Source of the DNA: Telluria mixta
GTDB lineage: Bacteria > Pseudomonadota > Gammaproteobacteria > Burkholderiales > Burkholderiaceae_D
Length of the DNA: 64,000 nucleotides
Assembly: GCF_029223865.1 (NCBI RefSeq)
Contig: NZ_CP119520.1
Span: 5,022,001 to 5,086,000, forward strand
Reading direction: 5' to 3'
Of the stretch, positions 1 to 9,732 are shown one piece after another (position 1 is the stretch's first letter; each line of letters starts with the position of its first letter). The position numbers were made by a program, and so were the translations under genes. The notes beneath the pieces were generated by a model that was not told the origin of the DNA, ran no database searches, and worked only from the letters and a program-made list of their open reading frames with translations.

Positions 1-34
1 TGTGATTATTTGTGATATTTCTTCTTGACTAGAC

Positions 35-1048
35 ATGAGTACCGTCACGCTGGACGCGGCCGTACTGCTGGACATCATCGACATCCAGACCGAGATCGCC
101 TGCCAGGGCCTGGATCTGGGCGGCGTCATGCAGCTGGTCAGCCAGCGTGCCGCGACGTTGTGCCGGGCTGAGGGCGCTGCGGTGGAACTGGCGGAGGGGA
201 CCGAGATGGTGTACCGCGCGGCCGCCGGTCTCGCGAGGGCGCAATTGGGCTTGCGCCTGCGGCGCGAGGGCAGTTTGTCCGGCCTGTGCGTGGACAGGAA
301 TGAAATCCTGCGCTGCGACGACGCCGAGCTCGACCCGCGCGTGGACCGGGAAGCGTGCCGCAAGGTCGGGCTGCGCTCGATGCTCGTCGTGCCGCTACGC
401 CATGAAGACCAGTCGGTGGGCGTACTGAAAATCGTGTCGTCGTCCGTGAATGCCTTTGGCGCCTGGCATGCCCAGGTGCTCGGCCTGCTGTCGACGCTCG
501 TCGGCGCAGCGATCTACCACGCGGTGCAGAACGCATCGAACGACTTGTACTACCGCGCGACGCATGATGCCCTGACGAGCCTCGCCAACCGGGCCCAGTT
601 CTACGACAGCCTGCGCCAGCAACTAGCGCGGGCGGCGCGGTGCCAGGGGCACGTCGCCGTCGTGAACATCGACATGGATGGGCTGAAAGCGATCAACGAC
701 ACCCTCGGCCATCGCGCCGGCGACGCGGCCCTGTGCGAAGTGGCCAGCCGCATCGGCGGCGAGCTGCGCGCGGAAGACATGGCGGCGCGCGTCGGCGGTG
801 ATGAATTCGGCGTGATCCTTGTCGGGGTGCGCGATCGCCGCAGTGTCGCGGGCAAATGCCGGGCATTGACGACGGCGATCGGCGCGCCGTTCGAATTTGA
901 AGGGCGCGCGCTGCCGCTGGGGGCGAGCGTCGGGTTCGCGCTGTGGCCGGAGGATGGGGATGACATGGAGCGGCTGATCGAACTGGCTGATCAGGCCATG
1001 TATCGGGTGAAGCATGGGCGGCGTGCGGGTGTGGGCGCGGGCTCGTGA
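35..1048 (+). CDS. GAF-GGDEF diguanylate cyclase
   Basis: This 337-residue cytosolic protein has no membrane segment. A GAF sensor domain spans about residues 20-165 and a GGDEF domain about 175-330. The active-site signature VGGDEFG is intact, so it should make cyclic di-GMP from two GTP. Five residues before GGDEF sits RAED, matching the RxxD inhibitory I-site, so product feedback is likely. The GAF ligand is unknown. No strong ribosome-binding site is visible before the ATG. It stands alone, convergent with the AT-rich exported genes that follow. Family assignment is secure; its role in the cell is inferred. Confidence 0.9.
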   Translation: MSTVTLDAAVLLDIIDIQTEIACQGLDLGGVMQLVSQRAATLCRAEGAAVELAEGTEMVYRAAAGLARAQLGLRLRREGSLSGLCVDRNEILRCDDAELDPRVDREACRKVGLRSMLVVPLRHEDQSVGVLKIVSSSVNAFGAWHAQVLGLLSTLVGAAIYHAVQNASNDLYYRATHDALTSLANRAQFYDSLRQQLARAARCQGHVAVVNIDMDGLKAINDTLGHRAGDAALCEVASRIGGELRAEDMAARVGGDEFGVILVGVRDRRSVAGKCRALTTAIGAPFEFEGRALPLGASVGFALWPEDGDDMERLIELADQAMYRVKHGRRAGVGAGS

Positions 1049-1106
1049 GAAGGGCGGGTAAGCACGACGTTTTGTGCTATTTGTCGTCGACGTCAGCCCT
1101 GTCGCG

Positions 1107-1295
1107 TCAAATAATCCGGAGCGACGTGCTAGCGCTCTGACGTACCGGGAGTTTGATGTCTTCGAATTTCAGGGTGCACTTTTCATTATCACGGTATTTG
1201 GCTGTCACCGAAAGCACCTGCGCCGCCGCCGCAGGCACCGCTGCATTTGTCGTCAACAGGAAGAACGCCACAACCAGTTCGTTGTGAGGGGACAT
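1107..1295 (-). CDS. small exported protein, 62 residues
   Basis: I do not recognise this family. It starts at the internal ATG at 1295 and not at the longer in-frame start, because an AGGA-type ribosome-binding site lies about 8 bases upstream. The first residues after that ATG also form a credible signal peptide (hydrophobic LVVAFFLLTT, then AAVPAAAAQ as cleavage region). The mature part is under 40 residues. It is the last gene of the minus-strand run of exported proteins. It could be a truncated immunity protein or a free-standing small periplasmic protein. Confidence 0.5.
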   Translation of the reverse strand: MSPHNELVVAFFLLTTNAAVPAAAAQVLSVTAKYRDNEKCTLKFEDIKLPVRQSASTSLRII

Positions 1296-1341
1296 ATGTT
1301 GTCCTGGCCATTGTCGAGGCTGCGGCCAGGCGCTCGAATCA

Positions 1342-1857
1342 TCAAAATAATGAAAGATACAGGAGGACTGTCCCGGATTTTTCGCACGAAAAACCGCTGA
1401 TCTTGCGCCCGGATTTTTTAATCTTCGCATCATAGACGTGGCATCCGACAGCGGCCGCGAGATCGAGATTCGCGTTCTTGTTCTTCTCCAGAATGCTTCG
1501 GAAGTGGCTAGACAGCCATGGACGAGCGGCTTCCGGAACAACATAAATTTTTTTGTCGTTCGTGCCGCTCGTGAAACTTTCCGTATTCGTGAGCGGTTCA
1601 ATTTCTGCAACAAGGGTCATGTAATCCGTGTGGCCCGGCACGCCACCCTCATACTCCGGCGTTCCGAACATTTCCCATCGAGCAGACTTTAGATCGGCCG
1701 ATAGATCGACGAGCTGTTGCAATGCCTTGGCATCATCGGAGGCCATGAGTTTTTTGCCTTGGTCTGTGCAGCCGGAAATACAAAGAACTGCTGCGGTAAC
1801 AAGCGTGACTAACGTGCGGCCAGCCTTGGCTGGCCTCTGCAGCCCAAGACCAAGCAT
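1342..1857 (-). CDS. putative lipoprotein in T6SS cargo island
   Basis: This 171-residue protein starts at ATG 1857; the longer in-frame start adds an unlikely charged extension. The N-terminus has a basic stretch, a hydrophobic core (LVTLVTAAVLC) and a lipobox-like ISGC, so it is probably a lipoprotein anchored at the periplasmic face. The remaining sequence (a mixed alpha/beta stretch with two later Cys in VGCHVYD and GFSCEK) matches no family I know. It sits directly downstream of another exported protein and may be part of an orphan immunity set; that role is inferred from position only. Confidence 0.6.
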   Translation of the reverse strand: MLGLGLQRPAKAGRTLVTLVTAAVLCISGCTDQGKKLMASDDAKALQQLVDLSADLKSARWEMFGTPEYEGGVPGHTDYMTLVAEIEPLTNTESFTSGTNDKKIYVVPEAARPWLSSHFRSILEKNKNANLDLAAAVGCHVYDAKIKKSGRKISGFSCEKSGTVLLYLSLF

Positions 1858-1900
1858 TGACCCACGTCCCGCGTCCCACGTCCCACTTTCGACGCTGCAA

Positions 1901-2737
1901 TCAATTACGAATCCGCTCGAGGCTCTCATTTTCACACATTTCGTTTTCCTTGACCGGGTGGCGACGATCGGTCACGTCATAACAGACTAAAGATAACCGG
2001 TTATTCTGATCAGCTTCCCGTTTGTAAATATTATGGACCGACATTGAGAGCGGTGGATTGTCGCTTGGCAACATCCCGGTCCAGTCGAATCCGTAGCCAT
2101 CTTTAAGGTATCTAATCGAAATCTCGGGTTTGGCGGTGGGGAAGGGTGTTGAAGTATCGATTTGGGTGGAGGCTGACCAAATTGATCGCATCGTGTTTGT
2201 TTTTTGGTCATAAATGTAATAATCGGTTCCCCTGTAAAACCGTTGAGGGCGGTATTCCTGCTTTGGGCAAGTTTTTTTTACCAATGCGTAGTCGGATCCG
2301 GCGTCGATAACCCGGACTTGATATTTCAAACAGGGGGGTTTCGAGTTCTCGGCTGAGCTTGCTTCCGAAATCTTGAATGATTGTGTCGCATGGGGCGAGG
2401 CGAATGTCAATATGCCCTTTTTCGGATCTAACGACAGGCTCAATTTCTCAGCCATGATGATTGGAATGCTGAGTTCTTGCTTTTCCTTCGAGCTGGAGAG
2501 CAATATCACAGTGGACCAGCGTTCCTTATCACTTGCATTTGCACGAAGTTTAGCTTCGATCTCTCCGCCTTCGCGGACTTCGATTGCACCCGGATCCTCG
2601 CCAGCTTGAGTATTTGGGCATGGATGTTTTGAGCATTTACCCATATCTTGACGTTCCCCAGCGGCCATTGCATGCATGATTCCCAATGCTAGGGAGATCG
2701 AAGTGATAAGTAATGTCGTCGAAATTCTGTTTTTCAT
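1901..2737 (-). CDS. periplasmic protein, candidate immunity to an M23 effector
   Basis: This 278-residue protein has a clear signal peptide (ISTTLLITSISLALG, cut near AMAAG) and no further membrane segment. Paired cysteines suggest an oxidised periplasmic fold. Its ATG lies one base after the stop codon of the M23 peptidase fragment upstream (TAACATG), so the two were translationally coupled. In T6SS cargo that arrangement usually means effector then immunity, hence the call. No Pfam family is recognised. Since the upstream effector is only a stump here, this would now be an orphan immunity gene. Base composition looks lower in GC than in the VgrG genes. Confidence 0.65.
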   Translation of the reverse strand: MKNRISTTLLITSISLALGIMHAMAAGERQDMGKCSKHPCPNTQAGEDPGAIEVREGGEIEAKLRANASDKERWSTVILLSSSKEKQELSIPIIMAEKLSLSLDPKKGILTFASPHATQSFKISEASSAENSKPPCLKYQVRVIDAGSDYALVKKTCPKQEYRPQRFYRGTDYYIYDQKTNTMRSIWSASTQIDTSTPFPTAKPEISIRYLKDGYGFDWTGMLPSDNPPLSMSVHNIYKREADQNNRLSLVCYDVTDRRHPVKENEMCENESLERIRN

Positions 2738-2738
2738 G

Positions 2739-3041
2739 TTAGCGATTAGTGCAATTTACAATGAATGGCAGCGGATCTGCATGATTAGCCAGCCCTGTAG
2801 CCACCTTTCGTGCTTCCAATCGCACCTCGAAATGCAAGTGAGCCCCAAGAGCAATACTGGTCATTTTGCTTGCGTTGCCGGATGAACCAGTTTTACCGAT
2901 GACGTCGCCGCTCTTGACGATTTGCTTCGGCGTATCACGACGTTCGCTTAAATGAGCATAGAAAAATCCAATGGTTCTTGCGTTTGGATTAATGCGGCGG
3001 AATTCCGCAGCCTGTGGCTCCGGCAAGTCGTTGATGCCCAA
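2739..3041 (-). pseudogene. 3' stump of an M23 (LytM) peptidase effector
   Basis: Only about 100 residues remain. They contain the second half of an M23 metallopeptidase domain: a GDVIGKTGSSGNA turn and the zinc-site motif HLHFEVR. The first zinc ligands (HxxxD region) and any N-terminal delivery domain are missing. The only available start is a TTG immediately after an in-frame stop. On the opposite strand the adjoining bases (about 3041-3139) encode a transposase tail, so the gene was cut by an insertion. Intact relatives cleave peptide cross-links in peptidoglycan. It is very unlikely to be active. Confidence 0.7.
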
Positions 3042-3139
3042 AGTGCCTATTCAAGCATCGCAAGACGCGCTATCGCGGCTTGGCGAAGAACAACGCCCAG
3101 CTTTTCAGCGCTTCCTTAGGTAACGATGCATCATGGTGA
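3041..3139 (+). mobile_element. IS5-type transposase C-terminal remnant
   Basis: Plus-strand translation of this stretch gives a peptide containing RKTRYRGLAKNNAQLF followed by a degenerate end. RYRGLAKN-AQL is the conserved C-terminal signature of IS5-family (DDE) transposases. No catalytic region or intact element is present, and I could not identify inverted terminal repeats. It abuts the truncated M23 peptidase, so it most likely marks the insertion or deletion event that removed the effector's 5' part. Confidence 0.65.
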
Positions 3140-3140
3140 C

Positions 3141-4244
3141 TCACCTTTGTCGTTGAGCATCGTAATACCAGAAAACCATGCCCCACTCGGTCGCCTTATC
3201 TGATGGGAACTTCGAACCTTGTTCGAAGTGGCGGAAGCCTTGCTCCCCCCGGAGTGCAGGGGAATGCCACCAACCTGAACGCGGGACAACATCACCCGGC
3301 AGACATCGAATCTCGTCAATATCGGACATTGGCATAGTGGCAGCATTCTCGAACTCTCCGTCAATCGGCTCAACGAAATACCATTTGCATGGGCGTTCCA
3401 CGAACGCGCGCGCGTTTCGCGACGAAATGGAATCGGGAAACCGCAATTTTTTGTTTGCACGGCACCAGTCATCAAAGTACTCGTCCGTAGGCTCTACTCG
3501 ATCCTTCTTCCTTGCGGCCTCGTTTGGCGCTCTCCAGATTTTGTCGCGCCCGACTATTGAGAGATATTCGAGTCCCAAGTCACTTAAGGTGTCGCAGAGA
3601 TCCAGCGCACCCCCGTTATTTCCGGTCCAGGCAAATTGCAGAGTGCCGTTCGGATCATCTTGAGGAACATATACACCGGTGCGGATGGGCCGTTTGCCGC
3701 TTTCTCCTTCGACATCTGTTCGAATTCGGAATTTCGGCAGCCTGGGGATGTCGCTTTTGTACAGTTCCCACGAAGACTCCAGATCCAGATCTGTCCAGTC
3801 ATGGTTTATCGTGGAATCGAGATTAAAGCCGAGGCCGATAGCTTCGTTGCTCAGTTCGCGAAATTTTTCTTCTTCCTCGGGCAAGGTCCAATTCATCGAA
3901 AAGTGACTCATGCCTGTGAGAGTGCTGCTGATGCCCGCGATGTCATACCATTCGGTAGCACGCATCTGTTTTTGGCGCACAAGTGCACGCAAGCAGTCGT
4001 TTAGCATTGGATGGGCGTACGTCGACCAGTTCGCGGCCAGATGACCCTCGGCCCAGCCGTGTGCTCGCATTGCTTTGTCGCGTTCGACTCTTGTTACGTA
4101 GTCCAGAGTCTGATCCGTAAACGCCGCGAGTGCACGTACGCGAGCAATAAGCGTGTCGAGAAATTCTATCGAACTGAAATGGTACAGCAGAGCGGCTTGC
4201 CGTTTCTGATGCAGGTTCAACGAAATTGAATGCGGATTGTTCAT
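3141..4244 (-). CDS. immunity protein candidate (Imm71/Imm72-like)
   Basis: This 367-residue cytosolic protein has no signal peptide. The N-terminal half is helical; the C-terminal 45 residues carry a pattern GDVVPRSGWWHSP...F..G..FP......WGMVFWYYD, which I associate with Imm71/Imm72-type polymorphic-toxin immunity proteins. It begins 7 bases after the stop of the toxin-like gene upstream, the normal toxin-immunity order. As it lacks an export signal, its partner toxin should act in the cytoplasm. The family name is from memory and should be treated as tentative; the immunity role is inferred from context. Confidence 0.6.
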   Translation of the reverse strand: MNNPHSISLNLHQKRQAALLYHFSSIEFLDTLIARVRALAAFTDQTLDYVTRVERDKAMRAHGWAEGHLAANWSTYAHPMLNDCLRALVRQKQMRATEWYDIAGISSTLTGMSHFSMNWTLPEEEEKFRELSNEAIGLGFNLDSTINHDWTDLDLESSWELYKSDIPRLPKFRIRTDVEGESGKRPIRTGVYVPQDDPNGTLQFAWTGNNGGALDLCDTLSDLGLEYLSIVGRDKIWRAPNEAARKKDRVEPTDEYFDDWCRANKKLRFPDSISSRNARAFVERPCKWYFVEPIDGEFENAATMPMSDIDEIRCLPGDVVPRSGWWHSPALRGEQGFRHFEQGSKFPSDKATEWGMVFWYYDAQRQR

Positions 4245-4250
4245 TGGTTT

Positions 4251-5867
4251 TCACCGGTTTGTAATTTGGCCTGGTAATGATGGCAGCCCAAGCTTTGTTT
4301 GGGATAGTTGCACGTCGAAATCGGTTGTCCCCCAGCCGGTGTCGAAGGGGCCTCGAATATTGGGGTGCTTGATTTCGGCCCGGATGCCTTCATAGTCTGG
4401 TTTTTGTTGGTCTGGTAAGGTACTGTGAACGGAGTGCGGCACATGCTGGTTTGTCAAATCGTCGCCAGGGGCCTTTCGCTTGTAATGCCGAGTATCATCC
4501 ATGAGCGAATATGGTGGTTGTCCCGCTGGCGAATGAGGATAAAAAACAATCTGATTCCAGCCCCCCTCAAGATAATGATCCGGTAGGTCGTGCTTGGCTC
4601 CGCCTTGTCCAGCCACCTTTGTCTGGCTCGCCGCCGGGCCTTCCCAAACCTTCAGCGTCTCGCCTTTTTTTACCTCATAGACGACGTATTGCCCGTTGGC
4701 GTTCCAGTCGGGCCAGACCGCCAGGTATTTGCGCCAAGCTGCCTTCGGGTCACTTTCTTTCATAAGTTTCAAGAATACTTCCTCACTAACCCAGCAATGA
4801 CTCGCGCCGGCGCTCGAAGGCGACAGAATGCGGTACAGGCGCGCTGGTCCGGCGATATCCTTTTTGCTGATATCGGCAAAGGTATTGACCTGGCCGTTCT
4901 TCAAAATGTCCGGATAGCCATCGCTTACAGCAGCTTTGACTCGATTAATAATGTTGGGGGCGGAAGGGTTCAGAGGGCGGAACCAAGGCCCGGCTCCCTT
5001 TTTGGTCAACCACTTTGGTTGATGTTTCTGCATGAGCGCAACAGCGTTAGCCTCTGGAAGCGTCCCACGAAAGTGTACATTCCCTGCATTAAGGATACCG
5101 CTTCGCGCGGTGATGGACTCTGCTTCAAGACGTCGAGCAAACGCATCGAGAATCTTCTGCAACGGTTCGACCTGATGAGCAATATACTGATCCGCTTGCT
5201 TACGGATCTTCAGAACCATGAGGTAAGTGGCCTGCGCCCGGTCGCCGATTTTGGGCATCCACTCGACCTTGGCCAAAAGACTCTTCAAGACGCCGATGGC
5301 GCGGTCGAACGCGCCGAGCAAGGCCTGCTTGTTGATCTTGCCGATGACCTCGCGCACCTTCTTTGCCAGCCAATGGAATACCTCGTCCACCTTGATGTGC
5401 TTGAGATATTGTTGCACTTCTCGCTTGCGCAGGTAAGTGATCAGCCAGGTCATCCCCTTGTCGATGGCTAGAATCAGATGATCGACCCCGTGCTTGCGGA
5501 CGAACAGGAAGATGATCTTCAACGCGCCCTTGACCAGCGAGCCGAGACTGGGGAACAGGCCGATCAGTGTCAGTGCGAGCGACAGCCAGGCAGCGCCGTC
5601 CTTGATATCCTCGTTCAGTTGCCGGCAGTCGGCAACCAGATCACGGATGTCGCAAATCTGGTCGACGCCGGGTATGAACGATATCGCGGCATCGAAGGCG
5701 ATCTGTCCGCCGCTGCGCTCATGATTGAAGTCGCCTTGTATGGCTTCCCACATCCACGTGTGGATCGGCTTGGACGCCTCCTTCGACGTCCCGTCCGTGT
5801 GGCTCCTATCCGTTACCCAGGATAGTGCATCACGCATCCAGGTCGTTTGCAGTCCCTCGCTCATCAT
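4251..5867 (-). CDS. T6SS toxin with hydrophobic pre-toxin region and C-terminal catalytic-like domain
   Basis: This is a protein of about 538 residues starting at ATG 5867, which follows a GGAG box; an upstream GTG at 5888 is possible. The N-terminal 130 residues hold the segment FIPGVDQICDIRD and hydrophobic stretches (WLSLALTLIGLFPSLGSLV, then IIFLFV), a pre-toxin region common in polymorphic toxins. The C-terminal region (about 340-460) has ARLYRILSPSSAG, a Trp-rich stretch with VWPDWNANGQYVVYEV, then EGPAASQ and GGWNQIVFYP. That layout resembles ADP-ribosyltransferase/NADase-type toxins, but I cannot prove the fold. It lies 3' of vgrG1 and 5' of an immunity-like gene, so VgrG1 would be its carrier. 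Confidence 0.65.
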   Translation of the reverse strand: MMSEGLQTTWMRDALSWVTDRSHTDGTSKEASKPIHTWMWEAIQGDFNHERSGGQIAFDAAISFIPGVDQICDIRDLVADCRQLNEDIKDGAAWLSLALTLIGLFPSLGSLVKGALKIIFLFVRKHGVDHLILAIDKGMTWLITYLRKREVQQYLKHIKVDEVFHWLAKKVREVIGKINKQALLGAFDRAIGVLKSLLAKVEWMPKIGDRAQATYLMVLKIRKQADQYIAHQVEPLQKILDAFARRLEAESITARSGILNAGNVHFRGTLPEANAVALMQKHQPKWLTKKGAGPWFRPLNPSAPNIINRVKAAVSDGYPDILKNGQVNTFADISKKDIAGPARLYRILSPSSAGASHCWVSEEVFLKLMKESDPKAAWRKYLAVWPDWNANGQYVVYEVKKGETLKVWEGPAASQTKVAGQGGAKHDLPDHYLEGGWNQIVFYPHSPAGQPPYSLMDDTRHYKRKAPGDDLTNQHVPHSVHSTLPDQQKPDYEGIRAEIKHPNIRGPFDTGWGTTDFDVQLSQTKLGLPSLPGQITNR

Positions 5868-5971
5868 GCGGCTCCACGCTTCGAACACGAAGCAATGAGT
5901 GGACGGCGCAGCGAGCGGCGTGTATTCGGTAGAGTCTTTGGTGCGCGAAAGTTTTTCATTTCGTTGATTGG

Positions 5972-8787
5972 TCAGGCCAGAATTTTTTCCAGAGACGGGT
6001 GCGCATTGTCTTCATCGGGAGTCCGTGGCTTGTACACGACTTCCTTGACGGTCTTGTTCGGGACGCCTTCACGTCGAGCCTTTCCCTCGCTGTCGAGCGT
6101 CCCGGTGAGCACGGGTCCCTGATCGAAATGGATCTCGTAATCGACATCGGCGATGCCTTCACCGGTATCCGGATCGAGATACGAAAGCGCAATCCAGTTG
6201 GTCGGAACCTGCTGCAGGCCGTCGGGAAGAGGGGAGAGATTGGCTGCCTGCCCCGCACCGCCGTCGAGCACATGCTGCCCGCCTTTTACCGAAAACGTCC
6301 CCGGACAAGCAAATGTAATGTCCTTCCCCTCCAGCGTGATCGACGCCTGACCCGCCTGCAGCACGATCTTCTTGCTCGCCTTGACTTCGATCCCGTCATT
6401 GACCGAAATAATAGTCACCTCTTTGTCAGCCAGGATCTCGAGCTGGTCCGTATGAGCCTGCACCGACACCGGCCCATTGCCCGCAAACGCCTGGATACCG
6501 CCCTCGTGCGAATACAGCGACGTCGCCTCCGCCGATACCGACGACGATGTGTACGCCGCCGTCATGTGCATGTCCGACTGCGTCGTCCAGTGCAGATGCT
6601 GGCCCGCGAACAGCACGGTCGACGCGGGCGTCGCCCAGTTGATGCCGGCGGCCGAATCCAGCAGTACGACCGGCGCGCCGAATTTCTCGACGGGCGACGA
6701 TGCATCGAGGTCGCGCGCTCCCGGCGTCGGCTTGGTGGCGTCCTGCCCGTTCACCGGGCCGGTGAACTTGCCCTTGTCGGCCGGATCGATCTGCGCGAGG
6801 AAGTCCTTCTGCGCTTGCACTGCCGCCTTGCTGGTCAGCGCATGCTGTCCCGTCGCGGCGTCGAGCAGTGTCGTGCCGAGCGACTGCGCCGCTTTCAGGC
6901 TGCCTACCGCCTCGGCCGCGTCCATCTGCGTCGAGCTGACGCCCGCGCCCTGCGCGGACCGTGCGCGCGTCGTCAGCATCACGCCTTCCGCGCCGCGCAC
7001 GACGGCCCACGCGTCGGTGCGCAGTTCGAAGCCGCTGCCGCGGTAGTGGCCGCGCTGTGCGCTGCCCGGCGCCTGGCGGACCAGGTGGCCCAGGTTCAGC
7101 TGCGTGGCCGCCGTGCTGCTGGCGAGTCGCATGCGCAGCTGGCCCTGCGTGTCGTCCAGCTGCCACTGGTTCCAGCCGGCGCCGTCGAACGTCCGGGTGT
7201 GGATGCCGGAGATCGTGCCCGCGTGATCGACGCCGGAATCGACGCCCGCCGCGAACGGCGGCGCATCGGCGCCGGTGTACAGCTGCGCGACTACGAGGGG
7301 GCGGTCGATGTCGTTGTCGATGAAGTCGACCAGCACCTCGGTGCCGACGCGCGGCGTGAACTGCGAGCCCCAGTTGGGCCCGGCCAGCGCTTCGGCCACG
7401 CGCACCCACGTACCCGAGCGGTCGTTGCCGGGGCGCAGCCGTTGTCGTCCATGTCGTGATCCAGGCCGCCGCGGTTCGCGGCAGCGCCGCGCTGCCAGGC
7501 GAATTGCACGCGCACCTGGTGGTCGCGCGTCGTGGTGGCCACGCTGTCCGGCAGGCCAACGACCAGCGCCGTCTGCGGGCCGAGCGCCGTGTGCGGCTGG
7601 GGCAGGGCGGTCGCGTGCGGCACGATGGCCACGGCGTCGCGCACGCAGCCGAACCGGTTGCGGTACGTGCCGGGTTCGACGCCGCCGCGGTCGACGGCCG
7701 CGATCTGCGCACCGACGTTGTTGCGTGCTTCGTGCTCGACCCACAGCACCTTGAAGGCGTTGTCGCCGTCGGGGTAGCGGTCGTGCTGCGTCAGCGTGAA
7801 GGCATGGCCAGCGGCGAGCCGGCGCGCGGCGCCTTCGCCCTCGAACAGCTTGTTGTCCAGCTCCAGGGCCTGCAGCATCAGGCGGCTGTGCAGGTCGGCC
7901 GCGCCGGCATCGGTGGCGATGCGCTCGCCGGCGCCGTCGTACACCGGAAGCAGCGGCAATTCGCCCGCGTCCAGGATCGATTGCTGTTCGGCGGCGGGGG
8001 CACGGACCTGGGCCGGATCCCAGCTGCTGATCGAGACGGCGTTCGCCTGCACGCGCCGGCGCGCGCGGAAGCCGTCGATGGCGTCGTCGGTGTCGGTCGC
8101 GCGCACGCCGTGAAAACGGATTGCGGCGTTGCCGGGTGTCGCGGGGAACGCGGCTGCGCTGTCGAAGATGACCACGCGGTGCCGCGCCTGTCCGTCGTCG
8201 GCCGTGATGTCCTGGTCGTGCTCGAAGCGCCATGACAGGCCTTCCGACGCCATCAGGCGCACGAAGAAGTCGTAGTCGCTTTCGCGGTACTGCGTGCAGA
8301 TGGGACGCGACGGCAGATCCTGCGTGAGGTCGAAGTCGAAGCGCAGCTGCGGGTAATCCGCGAACAGTTCCGTGACGATGTCGCGGACGTTCTTGTCCTG
8401 GAAAATATAGCTGTCGCGGCGCAGGCGCAGCAGGGCCAGCGCGGGCTCCAGGCGAAGGCGGTAGCGCGCGACGCCGCCATCGGCACCCAGCCATTCGGCC
8501 GCGGTGCAGATGCCGTGCCACGCGCGGCGCGACCCGTCGGGCTGCAGCAGGCCGATGGTCAGCTCTTGGCCGATGAAGCCGGCGAGATCGAGATCCGTCG
8601 ACGTGCTCAGTGCGTCGACGTCGAAACGATATACATCGTTGACGGCTTCGCGGCCGCGCACGCGTTCCGCGAGCGGGGACTGTGGCAGCGCGACGTCGTG
8701 CGCGCTCGCCAGCGTGACGAGACGGGCGTGCTGTGAAAGGCCGGTGCCGAAGCGGCGGAGTGCTTCGCTTAAGGTTGCGAAATCCAT
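5972..8787 (-). pseudogene. vgrG: VgrG1 spike protein with one-base frameshift
   Basis: VgrG proteins form the trimeric T6SS spike. Translation from ATG 8787 gives a canonical N-terminal gp27-like part (for example RDSYIFQDKNVRDIV and CTQYRESDYDFFVRLM) for about 450 residues. The frame then breaks at the GGGG run at 7430-7433. In another frame the OB-fold resumes at once (GTWVRVAEALAGPNWGSQF, then VLVDFIDNDIDRPLVVAQLY) and continues through the DUF2345 beta-helix to a transthyretin-like tail. Adding one base restores a 938-residue protein. It may be a true pseudogene or a sequencing error. The neighbour downstream is its probable cargo toxin. Confidence 0.85.
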
Positions 8788-8799
8788 GTCAGATTCGTG

Positions 8800-9732
8800 T
8801 CATTGTCGGTTTAGGCGTGCAGCGAGCGCCGCTTTGGCAGTCTTGATGTCGCGTGTCGCCTCCGCGCGGTTGAGGGCGTCCGCTAATTCTTTTTCGATCC
8901 TGATATTGCCGTCCCGCGCGACGGACACGATGCCGACGCGTTGCCGGCCAGCGTCCGCCTTGACCAGGGCGAGGTAGTACGTGGCCGCCGGTGTCGTCAA
9001 TCGGCTCGACGCAAGGACGCCGGCGCAGCGGGCATCGCCTGTGATCTCGGTGAGGCGCGCCGATACCGGCCTGGCGCCCGCCTCAGCGGCGAACAGGCAC
9101 GCGTGCGACTTGCTGTCTTCGAACGTAGCGAACGACGAGGTGCTATCGGCGATGAAATCCCGCTCGAGGAAACGCCATTGCGGGAACGATGTCTTCATCG
9201 CGGAAGCGCGTGCCTGTCTGATGCCGTCGAGCGGGTGCGCGGAGCCAACCTCGGCGCGGCGCAGGACTGCGTCTTCACCCGACATGCGTCTATCAATCTT
9301 TTCGTCCGTGACGAAACCCGCGTCGTTGTCCTCGACAAGATATTGGAACCCGTGATAGGTGTCGTCGCGCGTTTCGCGGGAATGGTATTCGATCATGACG
9401 TAGTCCCGCCCCTTCAGCCGGAATGCGGTCATCGACGGCATGCCCACGCATGCGGGGAAATCGACGTGCGGCTCCGACCCGACGATTTCGATATAGCGTG
9501 GCTTGCCGCCATGCGGCGGGGCGATCAGCACACCGCAGCTCGGCACCGAGTTGTCTTTTTCGAAGAGCGAAACAGGGACGATCGCCGGGTTGGGCGAGCG
9601 GGCGATCAGCTTTAGCCCGGCGTCTTCCGCTCCGCGCTCTTTCAGGAAAGTCGCGATATCCGTTGGTTGCGCAGCGGCTGCGACGGCAATCGAAGCGAGG
9701 GCCAAGGTGACGAGCAGCGAGACAACGTTCAT
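8800..9732 (-). CDS. exported protein, paralogue of 10969-11904
   Basis: This 310-residue protein starts at ATG 9732, where the signal peptide VVSLLVTLALASIAVAAAAQ begins; the longer start adds an unlikely extension. It shares a full-length pattern with the gene at 10969-11904: SCGVLIAPP, RDYVMIEYHSRETR, FPQWRFLERDFIADSTSSFA, CAGVLASSRL and a final DIKTAKAALA. No known family is recognised. The stop lies 12 bases before vgrG1. An immunity or periplasmic protective role is plausible from location, but nothing in the sequence shows it. Confidence 0.65.
   Translation of the reverse strand: MNVVSLLVTLALASIAVAAAAQPTDIATFLKERGAEDAGLKLIARSPNPAIVPVSLFEKDNSVPSCGVLIAPPHGGKPRYIEIVGSEPHVDFPACVGMPSMTAFRLKGRDYVMIEYHSRETRDDTYHGFQYLVEDNDAGFVTDEKIDRRMSGEDAVLRRAEVGSAHPLDGIRQARASAMKTSFPQWRFLERDFIADSTSSFATFEDSKSHACLFAAEAGARPVSARLTEITGDARCAGVLASSRLTTPAATYYLALVKADAGRQRVGIVSVARDGNIRIEKELADALNRAEATRDIKTAKAALAARLNRQ

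Noticed and set aside
1061-1078. Terminator after the diguanylate cyclase (AGCAC...GTGCT)
   Set aside because: Only five paired bases with an 8-base loop and no T-run; too weak to call.
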